From assembly GCF_022662475.1 (NCBI RefSeq), contig NZ_JAKNQQ010000004.1:62001-126000 (forward strand): a DNA stretch of 64,000 nt. The letters are read 5' to 3'. This document shows, piece after piece, positions 26,835 to 36,475 of the stretch. How positions within the stretch are numbered: the stretch's first letter is position 1; each line of letters begins with the position of its first letter. The notes beneath the pieces are model-generated. The model saw nothing but the letters and a program-made list of their open reading frames with translations, made no database searches and was not told the origin of the DNA. The position numbers and the translations under genes are program-made. This stretch comes from Sphingomonas sp. TREG-RG-20F-R18-01 (GTDB taxonomy: Bacteria > Pseudomonadota > Alphaproteobacteria > Sphingomonadales > Sphingomonadaceae).

Positions 26835-28190
26835 ATGGGAGGCAAATACTCTGTCACCGGCCAAGGGGTTATCGATGAAGTCGCGGGTGTCATGCTGAAA
26901 CGGATCCTGTTGATCGTGATCGGCGTCGTGGTGCTCGGGACGGTCGGCTTCGGCGTGTTCGCGTGGCGTCCGTCGATCGCGAAGATCCCGCAACCCGCGG
27001 CGACGAGCTTCGCGCCCGCCCTGGTCGCCAAGGGCGAAGTCCTTGCCAGCGCGGGCTATTGCGCCGCCTGCCATACGGTACGCGGCGGTCAGCCCTTTGC
27101 CGGCGGCTATGCGATGGCGACGCAGTTCGGGACGATCTATTCGACCAACATCACCCCCGACCGCAAGACCGGGATCGGCGGCTGGTCCGAGGCCGCGTTC
27201 GAACGCGCGATGCGGCACGGCGTCCGGCGGGACGGCGCGCATCTGTTCCCGGCGTTCCCTTACGATCACTTCAGCAAGTTGAGCGACGGCGACGTCGCGG
27301 CGCTCTACGCCTACTTCATGACGCGCCCGCCGGTCGAGGCGAAGGAAATCTCGTCCACCATCCCGTTCCCGCTCAACATCCGCGCGTTGCAGGCGGGGTG
27401 GAAGCTGCTGTTCTTCCATCCCGACCGGTTCGTTGCCGATCCCAAGCAAAGCGCCGAATGGAATCGCGGCGCGTATCTCGCGGAAGGGCTGAGCCATTGC
27501 GGCGCGTGCCACACGCCGCGCGGGTCGCTGGGCGCGGAGAAGCACGACCAGGCCTATGCCGGCGCGCCGATCGACGGCTGGATCGCGCCATCGCTGACCA
27601 GGACCAACCAGGCTCCGGTGCCGTGGTCGAAGGACGAACTCGTCGCCTATCTCGCGACCGGGGTGAGCCAGTATCACGGCACCGCCGCCGGTCCGATGGG
27701 CGCGGTGGCGCGCGGGCTGTCCAAGCTGCCGCCCGCCGACGTCGCCGCGATCGCGACCTATTTCGCGAGCCGGAACGGCTCGGCGGCGCAGGGCACGCAG
27801 GGCACGCAGGGCGATACGGCGATCCGCCAGGCGATGACGCGCGAAGGCATCGGGCTTGGGCTGCAATATGATCCCGCGGCGCGGCTTTATGCCGGGGCGT
27901 GCGCATCGTGCCATTACAACGGCAAGGCGCTCAACCCGTTGCGGCCCGATCTCGCGCTCAACAGCGCGGTCAGCATGGACGATCCGACCAATCTAGTCCG
28001 CGTGATCCTCCACGGCGTCAGCGCCGAGGACGGCGCGCCGGGCGTGGTGATGCCGGGGTTCAGCGGGTTCAGCGACGCCGATATCGCGCGCCTCGCCAAC
28101 TGGCTGCGCGTGACCCGGACCGGCAAGCCCGGCTGGGCCGATCTCCAGAACAAGGTCGCCGCGATCCGCGCGCAGGACAGGGGCCAATGA
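26835..28190 (+). CDS. Triheme cytochrome c subunit of a membrane-bound molybdenum dehydrogenase
   Basis: Carries electrons from the molybdenum/2Fe-2S subunits to the respiratory chain. One N-terminal membrane helix (about 22-43) is followed by three c-type heme sites: CAACH (76-80), CGACH (about 222-226) and CASCH (about 356-360). The layout matches cytochrome subunits of acetic-acid-bacterial alcohol/aldehyde dehydrogenases and nicotinate-type dehydrogenases. GGGGAGG is very close to the ATG at 26835; a later ATG at 26892 gives a cleaner signal anchor. Its stop overlaps the next gene as ATGA. A short GTQGTQG repeat precedes the third heme domain. Confidence 0.88.
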   Translation: MGGKYSVTGQGVIDEVAGVMLKRILLIVIGVVVLGTVGFGVFAWRPSIAKIPQPAATSFAPALVAKGEVLASAGYCAACHTVRGGQPFAGGYAMATQFGTIYSTNITPDRKTGIGGWSEAAFERAMRHGVRRDGAHLFPAFPYDHFSKLSDGDVAALYAYFMTRPPVEAKEISSTIPFPLNIRALQAGWKLLFFHPDRFVADPKQSAEWNRGAYLAEGLSHCGACHTPRGSLGAEKHDQAYAGAPIDGWIAPSLTRTNQAPVPWSKDELVAYLATGVSQYHGTAAGPMGAVARGLSKLPPADVAAIATYFASRNGSAAQGTQGTQGDTAIRQAMTREGIGLGLQYDPAARLYAGACASCHYNGKALNPLRPDLALNSAVSMDDPTNLVRVILHGVSAEDGAPGVVMPGFSGFSDADIARLANWLRVTRTGKPGWADLQNKVAAIRAQDRGQ

Positions 28191-28678
28191 CAAGCTTCAC
28201 GATCAACGGACGCCGCGTCACCACCGCGGTCGAGGACGATACCCCGCTGCTGTGGGTGATCCGCGACGACATCGGCCTCACCGGCACCAAGTTCGGTTGC
28301 GGGATCGGCATGTGCGGGGCGTGTACGGTCCATGTCGGCGGGCGCGCGACGCGGTCGTGCATCACGCCGGTCGCCGCGGTCGAGGGCGCGGAGGTGACGA
28401 CGATCGAGGGGCTCGACCCGGCGTCCAATCATCCGCTGCAACAGGCGTGGCGCGAGTTGCAGGTGCCGCAATGCGGCTACTGCCAGTCGGGGCAGATCAT
28501 GCAGGCCGCCGCGATGCTCAAGGATTTTCCCGCGCCCAGCGATGCCGAGATCGACGCGGTGATGACCGGCAATTTATGCCGGTGCATGACCTATGTCCGC
28601 ATCCGCGCCGCGATCAAGCAGGCGGTCGGCAAGTCGGCGGTCAGCGAGACCAACGCGGCTGTGGAGCCAAAGGCATGA
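28187..28678 (+). CDS. 2Fe-2S subunit of an isoquinoline/aldehyde-type dehydrogenase (IorA-like)
   Basis: Small electron-transfer subunit of the xanthine-oxidase superfamily, with two 2Fe-2S clusters. The plant-ferredoxin cluster uses Cys38, Cys43, Cys46 and Cys58 (CGIGMCGAC), and the second uses CGYC (96-99) and CRC (131-133). It has no signal peptide, so it is probably co-exported with the Tat-type large subunit. ATGA overlaps link it to both neighbours. Function follows the large subunit. Confidence 0.9.
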   Translation: MTSFTINGRRVTTAVEDDTPLLWVIRDDIGLTGTKFGCGIGMCGACTVHVGGRATRSCITPVAAVEGAEVTTIEGLDPASNHPLQQAWRELQVPQCGYCQSGQIMQAAAMLKDFPAPSDAEIDAVMTGNLCRCMTYVRIRAAIKQAVGKSAVSETNAAVEPKA

Positions 28679-30975
28679 GCCGGCTGCGCACCGCCGCCGA
28701 CCAGGCGCTCAGCCGTCGCGGCTTTCTCGTCGCCAGTGCGGCGGGCGGGGTCGCCTTCGGCTTCTCGCGCGTACTCGCCGCGATCGACCCGGCGGTTCCG
28801 GGGAGCGTCCCCGTGGCAACGACCGGGCCGTCGTTCGAGCCGAGCATGTGGTTCGGAATCGATTCCGCCGGGATCGTCACCGTCAACATCATCCGCGCGG
28901 AGATGGGCCAGCATGTCGGCACGGCGCTCGCGCGGATCCTCGCCGACGAACTCGAGGCGGAGTGGGACAAGGTCCGCATCGTCCATGTCGATACCGACCC
29001 CAAATGGGGGCTAATGGTCACCGGCGGCAGCTGGTCGGTGTGGCAGACCTATCCGGTGTTCAGCCAGGCGGGTGCGGCGGGGCGGATCGCGCTGATCGAA
29101 GCGGGCGCGAAGCTGATGGGCGTCAGCCCGGCCGGCTGCACCGCGCGCGCGGGCGCTGTCCATGCGGGCGGGCACGCAATGTCCTATGGCGATATCGCCA
29201 GGAGCGGGACGGTCGCGCGGCAGTTCACGCCCGACGACCTCAAGGCGCTCCCGACCAAGCCGGTCAAGGACCGCCGCCTGATCGGCAAGCCGGTCCATGC
29301 ACTCGACATGGATGCGAAGATCAACGGCACCGGGATCTACGGCATCGACGCGAAGGTTCCCGGGATGGTCTATGCCCGGCCCAAGATGCCGCCGACGCGC
29401 AACGGCTCGAAGGTCGTCTCGGTCGACGACAGCGCGGCCAAGGGCGTGAAAGGCTATCTGCGCTATCTCGTGCTCGACGATCCGTCGGATACGGTGCCCG
29501 GCTGGGTGATGGTGATCGCGACGAGCTATTGGGCGGCGGTCAAGGCGACCGACCTGCTCGCGGTGACCTGGACCCCTGGCCCCGGCGCGGACATGACCGA
29601 GCAGGCGCTGCTCGATCACGGCGCCGCGCTCGTCGCCAAGGCGGAGGGCGGGATCAAGCTCGATATCGCCGACGATGATTCGACGCCCGCCTTCGGCAAC
29701 ACCGCGGGCCAGACGATCGAGCAACGCTACACGACCGCGACCGTGCTGCACTTCCAGCTCGAGCCGCTCAACGCGCTCGCGTTCGAGAAGGATGGCGTGT
29801 TCGAGATCCACGCCGGCAACCAGTGGCAGAGCCTGATCCTGCCGACGCTCGCCAAGGCGCTCGGCGTGCCCGAGACCAAGGTGGTGATGCGCAGTTATTT
29901 GCTCGGCGGCGGGTTCGGGCGACGGTTGAACGGCGATTATACCGTGCCCGCGGCGCTCGCGGCCAAGGCGCTCAAGCGTCCGGTCAAGATGATCATGACC
30001 CGCTCCGACGACGTCCGGTTCGATTCGGTCCGCTCGCCTTCGGTCCAACGGCTGCGGATGGCGTTCGGCAACGACGGGCAGATCCAGGCGATGGAGCATC
30101 ACGCGTGTGCGGGCTGGCCGACGCAGGTGCTCGCCGGTCCGGCGTTGCTCGCCAAGACCAAGAAGGGCGGACAATACGACCCGTTCGCGATTTCGGGCGC
30201 GGACCACTGGTATGACGTCGGGCATCAGACGGTGCGCGCGGTCGCGAACGATCTCGCCAACACCACCTTCCGCCCGGGCTGGTTGCGCTCGGTCGGGCCG
30301 GGCTGGACCAACTGGGCGCTCGAGAGCTTCATCGACGAGGCGGCGCATCACACCAAGACCGATCCGGTCGCGTTCCGGCTCAAGCTGCTCACCGGCAAGG
30401 GCCGCAACGCGGGCACCGCGCCGAACGCGGTCGGCGGCGCCTTGCGGCAGGCCGAGGTCGTGCGGCGCGCGGCGGCGCAGGCGGGTTGGGGAACGACGCT
30501 TCCCGCCGACACTGCGCTCGGAATCGCGACGAGCTTCGGGCAGGAACGCGACATGCCGACCTGGTCGGCGTGCGTCGCGCAGGTCCATGTCGATCGCGCG
30601 ACCGGCTTCGTCCGCGTGCAGAAGCTGACGCTGGTCGTCGACGCGGGGACGATCGTAGACCCCGACGGCGCACTCGCGCAGGTGCAGGGCGCGGCGTTGT
30701 GGGGGCTGAGCATGGCGCTGCACGAGGGCACCGGCTTCGAAGCCGGGCAGGTCAAGGACACCAACCTCGACACCTATCTGCCGCTGCGCATCGCCGACGT
30801 GCCGGAGATGGACATCAGCTTCGTCGAAAGCACCGAAGTCCCCGTCGGGCTAGGCGAGCCGGCGACCACGGTGGTGGGGCCGGCGATCGGCAACGCGATC
30901 TTCGCGGCGACGGGCGTGCGGCTGCGTCATATCCCGATCACGCCCGCGGCGGTGAAGGCGGGGCTCAAGGGGTAG
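28675..30975 (+). CDS. Molybdopterin-binding large subunit, isoquinoline 1-oxidoreductase (IorB)-like
   Basis: Catalytic Mo subunit hydroxylating an aldehyde or N-heterocycle; the true substrate is not readable. The N-terminus has a Tat signal, [19 protein letters not shown]. Family blocks include [36 protein letters not shown] and [17 protein letters not shown], where the Glu of GLGE is the expected catalytic base. The length of 766 residues fits IorB-type enzymes. It overlaps the Fe-S gene by 4 bases. Together with the triheme cytochrome it forms the cytochrome-small-large arrangement of periplasmic aldehyde/nicotinate dehydrogenases. Confidence 0.9.
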   Translation: MSRLRTAADQALSRRGFLVASAAGGVAFGFSRVLAAIDPAVPGSVPVATTGPSFEPSMWFGIDSAGIVTVNIIRAEMGQHVGTALARILADELEAEWDKVRIVHVDTDPKWGLMVTGGSWSVWQTYPVFSQAGAAGRIALIEAGAKLMGVSPAGCTARAGAVHAGGHAMSYGDIARSGTVARQFTPDDLKALPTKPVKDRRLIGKPVHALDMDAKINGTGIYGIDAKVPGMVYARPKMPPTRNGSKVVSVDDSAAKGVKGYLRYLVLDDPSDTVPGWVMVIATSYWAAVKATDLLAVTWTPGPGADMTEQALLDHGAALVAKAEGGIKLDIADDDSTPAFGNTAGQTIEQRYTTATVLHFQLEPLNALAFEKDGVFEIHAGNQWQSLILPTLAKALGVPETKVVMRSYLLGGGFGRRLNGDYTVPAALAAKALKRPVKMIMTRSDDVRFDSVRSPSVQRLRMAFGNDGQIQAMEHHACAGWPTQVLAGPALLAKTKKGGQYDPFAISGADHWYDVGHQTVRAVANDLANTTFRPGWLRSVGPGWTNWALESFIDEAAHHTKTDPVAFRLKLLTGKGRNAGTAPNAVGGALRQAEVVRRAAAQAGWGTTLPADTALGIATSFGQERDMPTWSACVAQVHVDRATGFVRVQKLTLVVDAGTIVDPDGALAQVQGAALWGLSMALHEGTGFEAGQVKDTNLDTYLPLRIADVPEMDISFVESTEVPVGLGEPATTVVGPAIGNAIFAATGVRLRHIPITPAAVKAGLKG

Positions 30976-30982
30976 AGCGCGC

Positions 30983-31054
30983 GCTCCTGCGAAGGCAGGA
31001 GCCGGGCGGATGGAGCAGGACGCCCGTAAGCCGGGACTCCTGCCGTCGCAGGAG
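30983..31054. repeat. Pair of related hairpins (REP-like) between convergent genes
   Basis: Two short palindromes with the same arms, CTCCTGC and GCAGGAG, lie 34 bases apart. The first (30983-31002) has loop GAAG and an 8-bp stem; the second (31037-31054) has loop CGTC. They lie between the dehydrogenase stop and the LysR stop. Such CTCCTGC/GCAGGAG units recur between genes in sphingomonads (from memory) and may act as terminators or repetitive extragenic palindromes. Confidence 0.6.
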
Positions 31055-31063
31055 AACAGAGAG

Positions 31064-31936
31064 TCAGTTCTGCCCCGCAAGCCGCTCCACCAGATAATCG
31101 ACGAACACCCGCACCCGCCGCGGCGTGCTCGCACCGCCGACGAAGATCGCGTGGATGTCTTCGGTATCCCCCGGATTATACGCTTCGAGCAGCGCAACCA
31201 GTCGCCCCGACGCGATATCGCCCGCAACGTGGAAACTCCCGACCCGCGTGATTCCGACCGCTTGTTGCGCCAGTTGCACCAGCGTCTCGCCATTGTTCGC
31301 TTCGATCGTCCCGCCGACGTCCAGCGCAAACGCCGCACCGTCGCGGACGAACGGCCAGCCGGGATCGACCCGGCGGAAGTTGAAGTTGAGGCAATTGTGC
31401 GCGTACAGATCCTCGGGCACGCGCGGCGTCCCGGCGCGCGCCAGATAGGCGTGCGCGGCGACGATCGTGCGCCCGTTCGATCCGATCCGCCGCGCGGTCA
31501 GCGGGCTGTCGGCGAGCGGGCCGAAGCGGATCGCGACGTCGGCCTGGCCGCCGAGCACGTCGGTCAGCTCGTCGCTGAGGCTGAGGTCGACGAGGATTTC
31601 GGGATAGCGCGCGACGAAATCGGCGAGCAACGGCACGATCGTGATCCGCCCATACGCGAGCGACGCGCTTACCCGCAGCCGTCCGCGCGGTGCCGCCTGA
31701 TAGGCGATCGCCGCTTCGGACTCGCGCAGGTCCGCGAGAATGCGCCGCGCCGCCAGTAAGTAGGCTTCGCCCTCAGGCGTCACGGTCAGCGTGCGTGTCG
31801 TCCGCACGAGCAACCGCACGCCGAGCCGTGCTTCGATCCGCGAGATGATCCGGCTGAGCGCGGACGGCGTCTGACCCAGCGCTCGCGCACCGGCCGACAG
31901 GCTACCTGCGCGCACTACCGCGTCAAAGGCTTCCAT
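31064..31936 (-). CDS. LysR-family transcriptional regulator
   Basis: LTTR with an N-terminal winged helix (FDAVVRAGSLSAGARALGQTPSALSRIISR split over helices 1-3) and a PBP2-type effector domain (RGRLRVSASLAYGRITIVPLL, LSDELTDVLGGQADVAIRFGPL). It is divergent from an MFS transporter gene and probably controls it; the shared 126-base gap holds a widely spaced inverted repeat. The start at 31936 trims the very N-terminus compared with some relatives. The effector is unknown. Confidence 0.88.
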   Translation of the reverse strand: MEAFDAVVRAGSLSAGARALGQTPSALSRIISRIEARLGVRLLVRTTRTLTVTPEGEAYLLAARRILADLRESEAAIAYQAAPRGRLRVSASLAYGRITIVPLLADFVARYPEILVDLSLSDELTDVLGGQADVAIRFGPLADSPLTARRIGSNGRTIVAAHAYLARAGTPRVPEDLYAHNCLNFNFRRVDPGWPFVRDGAAFALDVGGTIEANNGETLVQLAQQAVGITRVGSFHVAGDIASGRLVALLEAYNPGDTEDIHAIFVGGASTPRRVRVFVDYLVERLAGQN

Positions 31937-31964
31937 CTAGCCCGCGCGGTCGATCCTGCGCACC

Positions 31965-32050
31965 ATCTGTGATTCTCCGGCAAAGCTGCTGGTCCCTTGC
32001 GCCCACTACCGCAAGGCGTCGCATTCCACCATTTGCTACGGATCACAGAT
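31965..32050. promoter_or_regulatory. Widely spaced inverted repeat in the LysR/MFS promoter region
   Basis: ATCTGTGAT (31965-31973) and ATCACAGAT (32042-32050) are exact reverse complements with centres 77 bp apart. They bracket the whole divergent promoter region, and the second lies 12 bases before the MFS start. They could be distant half-sites for the LysR regulator or stem arms in the MFS leader. They lack the usual T-N11-A LTTR core. Confidence 0.45.
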
Positions 32051-32062
32051 CGGAAGAAGTGC

Positions 32063-33220
32063 ATGAAGTTCAACCCCGCCATTCTCGCCCTTGCCGTCGG
32101 TGCGTTCGGCATCGGCGTCACCGAATTCGCGCCCATGGGGATGCTCCCGGTGATCGCGACCGATCTCGGCGTATCGATCCCGACCGCGGGGTTGCTGATC
32201 AGCGCCTATGCGGTCGGCGTGCTGATCGGCGCGCCGCTGATGACGCTGACGACCGCGCGGATCCCGCGCCGGACGCTGCTGATCGGGTTGATGGCGATCT
32301 TCACGGTCGGCAATCTGCTTGCGGCCCTGTCCGGCAGCTATGCGACGCTGCTGATCGCGCGGGTGGTCACCTCGTTCAACCACGGGGCGTTCTTCGGCGT
32401 CGGCTCGGTCGTCGCCGCGCGGCTGGTGCCGCCCGAGCGGCGCGCGGGTGCGGTGGCGACGATGTTCATGGGGCTGACGATCGCCAACGTCGGCGGCGTC
32501 CCGCTGGCGGCCTGGGCGGCGGAGGCGTTCGGATGGCGCACGATCTTCTGGGCGATCACGGGTCTCGGCGTGCTGGCGATGGCGGCATTGCGCTTTGCCG
32601 TCCCGGTTATTCCGGCGGACACCGACAGCGACATGCGCGCCGAACTGCGCGTGCTCGCGCGCGGGGACGTGCTGGTCGCCCTGCTGCTGACGGTGATCGG
32701 GTCGAGCGCGATGTTCACGGTATTCACCTATATCGTCCCGATCCTGCAGACCCAGACGCACGCCTCCACCGCGTTCGTGACCGCGATGCTGGTGCTGTAC
32801 GGCGTCGGGCTGACGGTCGGCAACTGGCTCGGCGGGCGCTATGCGGATCGTTCGGTCGACGCGACGCTGATCGTGACCCTGGGTGGGCTGGTCGCGCTGC
32901 TGGTGGCGTTCGCGTTTGCCATGGCCTGGTCCGTGCCCGCGGCGGTGCTAATCTTCCTGTGGGGCGTGGCGAGCTTCGCACTGGTCCCGCCGCTCCAGCT
33001 GCGCGTGATGACCGCCGCGGGGGACGCGCCCAACCTTGCGTCGGCGATGAACATCGGCGCGTTCAATCTCGGCAACGCGATCGGTGCCGCGCTGGGCGGC
33101 GTGGTGATCGGCGCGGGGCTGGGCTATCCCGCGGTGTCGCTCGCGGGTGCGGTGATGGCGGGCGGGGGGCTCGTGCTGGTGCTGGCGCTGCGCATGCGCA
33201 GCGCCGCCGCGGCGCGCTAG
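32063..33220 (+). CDS. MFS transporter (DHA1 family, AraJ-like)
   Basis: Twelve-helix inner-membrane exporter, probably a drug/sugar:proton antiporter. The start at 32063 (MKFNPAILALAVGAFGIGVT) matches the family N-terminus of the DHA1 arabinose-efflux group. GVTEFAPMGMLPVIATDLG lies in helix 1, the motif A region is PLMTLTTARIPRRTLL, and FNHGAFFGVGSVVAARLVP is typical of this subfamily. At 385 residues the length is normal. The divergent LysR gene suggests substrate-responsive expression. The substrate is unknown. Confidence 0.87.
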   Translation: MKFNPAILALAVGAFGIGVTEFAPMGMLPVIATDLGVSIPTAGLLISAYAVGVLIGAPLMTLTTARIPRRTLLIGLMAIFTVGNLLAALSGSYATLLIARVVTSFNHGAFFGVGSVVAARLVPPERRAGAVATMFMGLTIANVGGVPLAAWAAEAFGWRTIFWAITGLGVLAMAALRFAVPVIPADTDSDMRAELRVLARGDVLVALLLTVIGSSAMFTVFTYIVPILQTQTHASTAFVTAMLVLYGVGLTVGNWLGGRYADRSVDATLIVTLGGLVALLVAFAFAMAWSVPAAVLIFLWGVASFALVPPLQLRVMTAAGDAPNLASAMNIGAFNLGNAIGAALGGVVIGAGLGYPAVSLAGAVMAGGGLVLVLALRMRSAAAAR

Positions 33221-33434
33221 GGACGACCCTCGTGCGACGCCTGGTGCCCGGCGTCCGAGGGCGGCAGGCTTGCCCGCAAGGCGGCACATGAGGCTGGTCC
33301 AGACACCGCACTACTCCCCGCCACGACGCCGCGGTTCTGCGGTCATTCGTCTTCGGCAATCACTGTTCAGGCGTCGTGACGGGGGTGGAGCCGGCGCGAC
33401 GCTGCGAGTAAGCGGGTCGTTCCGCGCCGCACCG
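33221..33434. other. Gap between convergent MFS and MerR-type genes
   Basis: No gene is seen in these 214 bases. A 9-bp inverted repeat CACGACGCC/GGCGTCGTG (near 33322 and 33372) could fold into a long-range stem, and may help end either transcript. Confidence 0.35.
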
Positions 33435-33926
33435 TTACCCCGCTGCGCGCGATCGTTCGGGCGTCGACGCCGCGATGCGTTCCAGCGCCTGTGCTTCGAT
33501 CTTCTCGAGTTCGTCCAGCGTTTCGGCAATGGCGTCGCGTTGCGCGTCGAGCCGGTCGATGCGTTGCCGGACGCGGTCCGCCAGCGCGCGCATCTGTTCG
33601 ACATGCTGCGGGTCGGCATCGTACAGATCGAGAAACTCGGTGATGTCGCTCAGCGTGAAGCCCAGCCGCTTGCCGCGAAGAATCAGCTGCATCCGGGCGA
33701 TCTCCCGCCGGGTGTAGACTCGAATGGCGCCGACCCGCCCGGGCGTGATCAACCCACGATCCTCATAGAACCGCAGCGTTCGCGGCGTGATGGCAAGCAT
33801 CCGCGCGACCTCGTTGATGCCGGTAAGTTCCGGTTGCCGATCGTCCAATCCGCCCCTCCCGCGACGCCTCTTATCGCGTTGTGACTCGGCCCGGTATGGA
33901 TCGTCGCCCGCGTTTGCGCCTTTCAT
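33435..33926 (-). CDS. MerR-family regulator, LiuR-like
   Basis: MerR-type activator/repressor. The HTH is ITPRTLRFYEDRGLITPGRV with the wing IRVYTRREIARMQLILRGKR, followed by LGFTLSDITEFLDLYDAD and a coiled-coil dimerisation helix. There are no metal-binding cysteines, and the RGKRLGF block resembles LiuR-type regulators of acyl-CoA catabolism. A Lys/Arg-rich, poorly structured N-terminus of about 35 residues makes the start uncertain; 33926 is the likely ATG, but the HTH itself begins near residue 35. The FadL-type porin downstream would suit a lipid-related role; this is inference. Confidence 0.8.
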   Translation of the reverse strand: MKGANAGDDPYRAESQRDKRRRGRGGLDDRQPELTGINEVARMLAITPRTLRFYEDRGLITPGRVGAIRVYTRREIARMQLILRGKRLGFTLSDITEFLDLYDADPQHVEQMRALADRVRQRIDRLDAQRDAIAETLDELEKIEAQALERIAASTPERSRAAG

Positions 33927-34239
33927 CGGAGTGTTGCGGATTTGCGACCGCGGGGGAAGCGGCATCTTGCGCCGACCGGCGAGGCGTGGACCGCGCTCGT
34001 GCAGGCGTTGCCAAAAGGCCACGCAACGCAGTGAAAAAGGGGGGCATTGTCGCTACGCTGAACGACAAACCTTGACGTGGCGGCTCATCCTTATAGGCGA
34101 GATGACACATGCCGTATACGGCATCTGTCTCGCGCATAAGACGCGAGGCGTGCAGTGGCGACCGTACAGATGCGGCGCCGGACGAAAAGTCTGCAGCCGT
34201 CCTCCTGACAGGGGGCGGCGAGGATGGAGAGGAAAGACG
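33927..34239. other. Intergenic region between the MerR-type regulator and the DUF2147 gene
   Basis: A 313-base divergent promoter region. It contains TTGACG (34072-34077) and TATAGG (34092-34097) with a short 14-base spacer, followed by the palindrome listed separately. GAGG lies 8 bases before the DUF2147 ATG. Confidence 0.4.
34109..34124. promoter_or_regulatory. Perfect 16-bp palindrome, candidate operator
   Basis: ATGCCGTATACGGCAT is its own reverse complement and lies 12 bases after a possible -10 hexamer, about 115 bases upstream of the DUF2147-fadL pair. It is flanked by imperfect arms (GAGATGACAC left, CTGTCTCG right). Size and symmetry suit a dimeric repressor, but the binding protein is not identifiable. 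Confidence 0.55.
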
Positions 34240-34650
34240 ATGTCCCTGCTGATCATCAGCGCGCTGCTCGCCGGAGCGCCGCTTGCCACCGATACCGTCA
34301 TCGGTCGGTGGAAGACCGAAACCCACAACGCCATCGTCGAAATCACCCGCTGCGGTCCGTCGATCTGCGGCAAGATCCTGACGTCCGATGCCCTGCGCGC
34401 GAATCCGGGGATGAAGGACGCCAAGAACGCGGATGCCAAGCTACGGTCCCGCCCGATCGAGGGCATGATGATGCTGAGCGGCTTCAAGCCGGACGCAGAC
34501 GGCGTCTGGAGCAACGGCCAGGTCTATAATGCCGAAGACGGCAGGACCTATAGCGGCAAGATCACCCCCCTCGGCGCCAACCAATTGAAACTGCGCGGCT
34601 GCGTGTTCTTCCCGCTCTGCAAGACGCAGACCTGGACGCGCGTCCGCTAA
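34240..34650 (+). CDS. DUF2147 family small exported protein
   Basis: A 136-residue protein with a short hydrophobic leader (MSLLIISALLAGAPLA). The DUF2147 core follows: VIGRWKTETHNAIVEITRCG, CGKILT, GMMMLSGFKPD, VYNAEDGRTYSGKI and LKLRGCVFFPLCKTQTWTR. Cys residues in TRCGPSICG and GCVFFPLC may form disulfides. The function is unknown; relatives are found beside envelope and growth-on-lipid genes. GAGG lies 8 bases before the ATG. The fadL-type gene begins 35 bases later. Confidence 0.8.
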   Translation: MSLLIISALLAGAPLATDTVIGRWKTETHNAIVEITRCGPSICGKILTSDALRANPGMKDAKNADAKLRSRPIEGMMMLSGFKPDADGVWSNGQVYNAEDGRTYSGKITPLGANQLKLRGCVFFPLCKTQTWTRVR

Positions 34651-34685
34651 CCGCATTTCCCCCCAGACCAATACAGGAATTCTTC

Positions 34686-35990
34686 ATGTTCAATCGTATC
34701 AAGGCCCCGCTGCTGGGCGCGACCGCGCTCGTCTCGGCATTTGGCTTCGCCGGTATCGCGCATGCCGATGCCTTTTATCTCGAGGCGCAGTCGGCGCGCG
34801 GCGCGGGGCGTGCCTTCTCGGGCGAGGCGGCCGATACCGGACCGTCGTCCTTGTGGTGGAACCCGGCCGCGATCGCCGGCATCACCGACCCGGAAGCAGC
34901 GGTCAGCGCGACCGCGATCCTGCCCAAGGGCGATGTCGTCGACAACGGCACGCTGATCCGTCGGCCGGGACAGGCGTTTGCGCCGGTTGGCGGCAATGCG
35001 GTATCGCGCGATCCGATCAACAACGGCGTGCTGCCGAGCGGCGCGATCGCCTATCCGGTCAACGACCGGATCGCGGTCGGCCTGGCGATCACGTCGCCGT
35101 TCAGCTTCACCACTGATTATGATGCGAACAGCTGGGCGCGCTACAGCGCGGACAAGACCCGCCTGCGTACGATCGACATCCAGCCGTCGATCGGCGTCGT
35201 GCTGACCGACTGGCTTCGCGTCGGCGGCGCCCTCAACGTCGAATATACCGACGCCTACCTGAGCAACGCGCTGCCCAACGTCCTGGCGTCGCTGCCCGAC
35301 GGCAGCCAGACGCTCAGAGGCCATGGGTGGGACTTCGGCTGGACGGCGGGCGTGCAACTGCACAACAAGATCGCCACCGTCGGCATCAGCTACAAGTCGA
35401 GCATCGAGCATACGCTGACCGGCAACCTCGACATCGCGGGCCTGGTCGGTCCGCTTGCCGCATCGAATGTCTCGCTGTCTGGGGTCCAGGCCAAGTTCCG
35501 CACCCCGGGCCAAGTGATCGTCGCCGGTCGTTTGCGCGCGACCAACGCGCTGACGCTCAATGCTCAGGTCGTCGCCTACAACTGGAGCAAGTTCGACGCG
35601 ATCCGCCTCGGCGCACCGCTGAACGTCGCGATCCCCGAGACTTACCGTGACAGCTGGAGCCTCGCCGGGGGCGTCGATTATGCGGTCGGGCCGAAGGTGA
35701 CGCTGCGTGCCGGTGGGCAGCGCACGATCACGCCGACTCAGGACGGCCTGCGCGATGCGCGCGTGCCGGATTCCAACCGTTGGACCTATGCGGCCGGCGG
35801 CAGCTACCAGCTGAACAGGCACATCGCGCTCGACGCCGCTGCAAGCTACGTCGACTTCGACAATACGACGATCGATCGGGTCACCGCGGCTTATGCCGGT
35901 ACGGCAGCGCAGACCCCGGTGGTGACAAACGGCCTGCTGCGCAACGCGCATGCGGTGGTCCTGTCGATGGGCGCCCGCGTTACGTTCTGA
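34686..35990 (+). CDS. FadL/OmpP1-family outer-membrane porin
   Basis: Fourteen-stranded outer-membrane channel for long-chain fatty acids or other hydrophobic compounds. The signal peptide ends at AHA (about 27), giving the mature start DAFYLEAQSARGAGRAFSGE. The NPA box (SLWWNPAAIAGI) and the terminal aromatic strand AVVLSMGARVTF are family features. AGGA lies 8 bases before the ATG. It is probably co-transcribed with the DUF2147 gene and followed by a strong terminator. Confidence 0.9.
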   Translation: MFNRIKAPLLGATALVSAFGFAGIAHADAFYLEAQSARGAGRAFSGEAADTGPSSLWWNPAAIAGITDPEAAVSATAILPKGDVVDNGTLIRRPGQAFAPVGGNAVSRDPINNGVLPSGAIAYPVNDRIAVGLAITSPFSFTTDYDANSWARYSADKTRLRTIDIQPSIGVVLTDWLRVGGALNVEYTDAYLSNALPNVLASLPDGSQTLRGHGWDFGWTAGVQLHNKIATVGISYKSSIEHTLTGNLDIAGLVGPLAASNVSLSGVQAKFRTPGQVIVAGRLRATNALTLNAQVVAYNWSKFDAIRLGAPLNVAIPETYRDSWSLAGGVDYAVGPKVTLRAGGQRTITPTQDGLRDARVPDSNRWTYAAGGSYQLNRHIALDAAASYVDFDNTTIDRVTAAYAGTAAQTPVVTNGLLRNAHAVVLSMGARVTF

Positions 35991-35998
35991 CCGGGTTT

Positions 35999-36030
35999 CC
36001 GGGGGCGGCTGCCGTCGCCCCCGGTTCTTT
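35999..36030 (+). terminator. Rho-independent terminator after the fadL-type gene
   Basis: CCGGGGGCG (35999-36007) and CGCCCCCGG (36016-36024) form a 9-bp perfect GC stem around an 8-base loop. TTCTTT follows. It starts 9 bases after the stop codon. Confidence 0.8.
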
Positions 36031-36475
36031 GCCGCGTAAATGTCGCGATGCGCGTGGACCGTACCAGGCCGCTGCTCCTGCTATCGGCAAGACGATCATA
36101 TGAAGCGACGAGTCCGTCCGCTTGCGCGCGAGTCGCGCCATCCCGCGGCCAGTGGCGCGACGCCGCCTTGCGGGACCCGCGTCGGCTTCAGGCGGACGTT
36201 ACCTGCGCCGCCGCGACGACCCTGAGCAGCGTCTATGTGATCGAGCAGACGATACGCGGCCTAGCATATCGCGATTGCGAGCACGCGGCCGCTGCTTTTC
36301 CTTGAACCGATATTTCGCGGGCATCACCCGAGTGTCGCGCGTGACCGCGGAGACAATTTCAGCTTTGGTACGGGTCGCGCGCGTTTGCTACGACATGCCA
36401 CCGCAGCGAAGGCTAATGGCCGTAGGTTATACGGTTACAGCGGACGCTTCTAGATATCAGGTAGCCTGACGACGC
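36031..36475. other. Gap without a visible gene
   Basis: About 445 bases between the porin terminator and tRNA-Glu. Short open frames exist, but none has a ribosome-binding site plus convincing composition. A GC-rich stretch (36125-36200) could fold strongly, but I recognise no known RNA family. Confidence 0.35.

Noticed and set aside
33270-33884. Plus-strand open frame over the MerR-type gene
   Set aside because: Antisense to a gene with a clear MerR helix-turn-helix; no independent support.
36125-36240. Possible cobalamin-type or other riboswitch
   Set aside because: Only a short GCCACTGGC-like palindrome on the minus strand; the conserved B12-box and core are missing.
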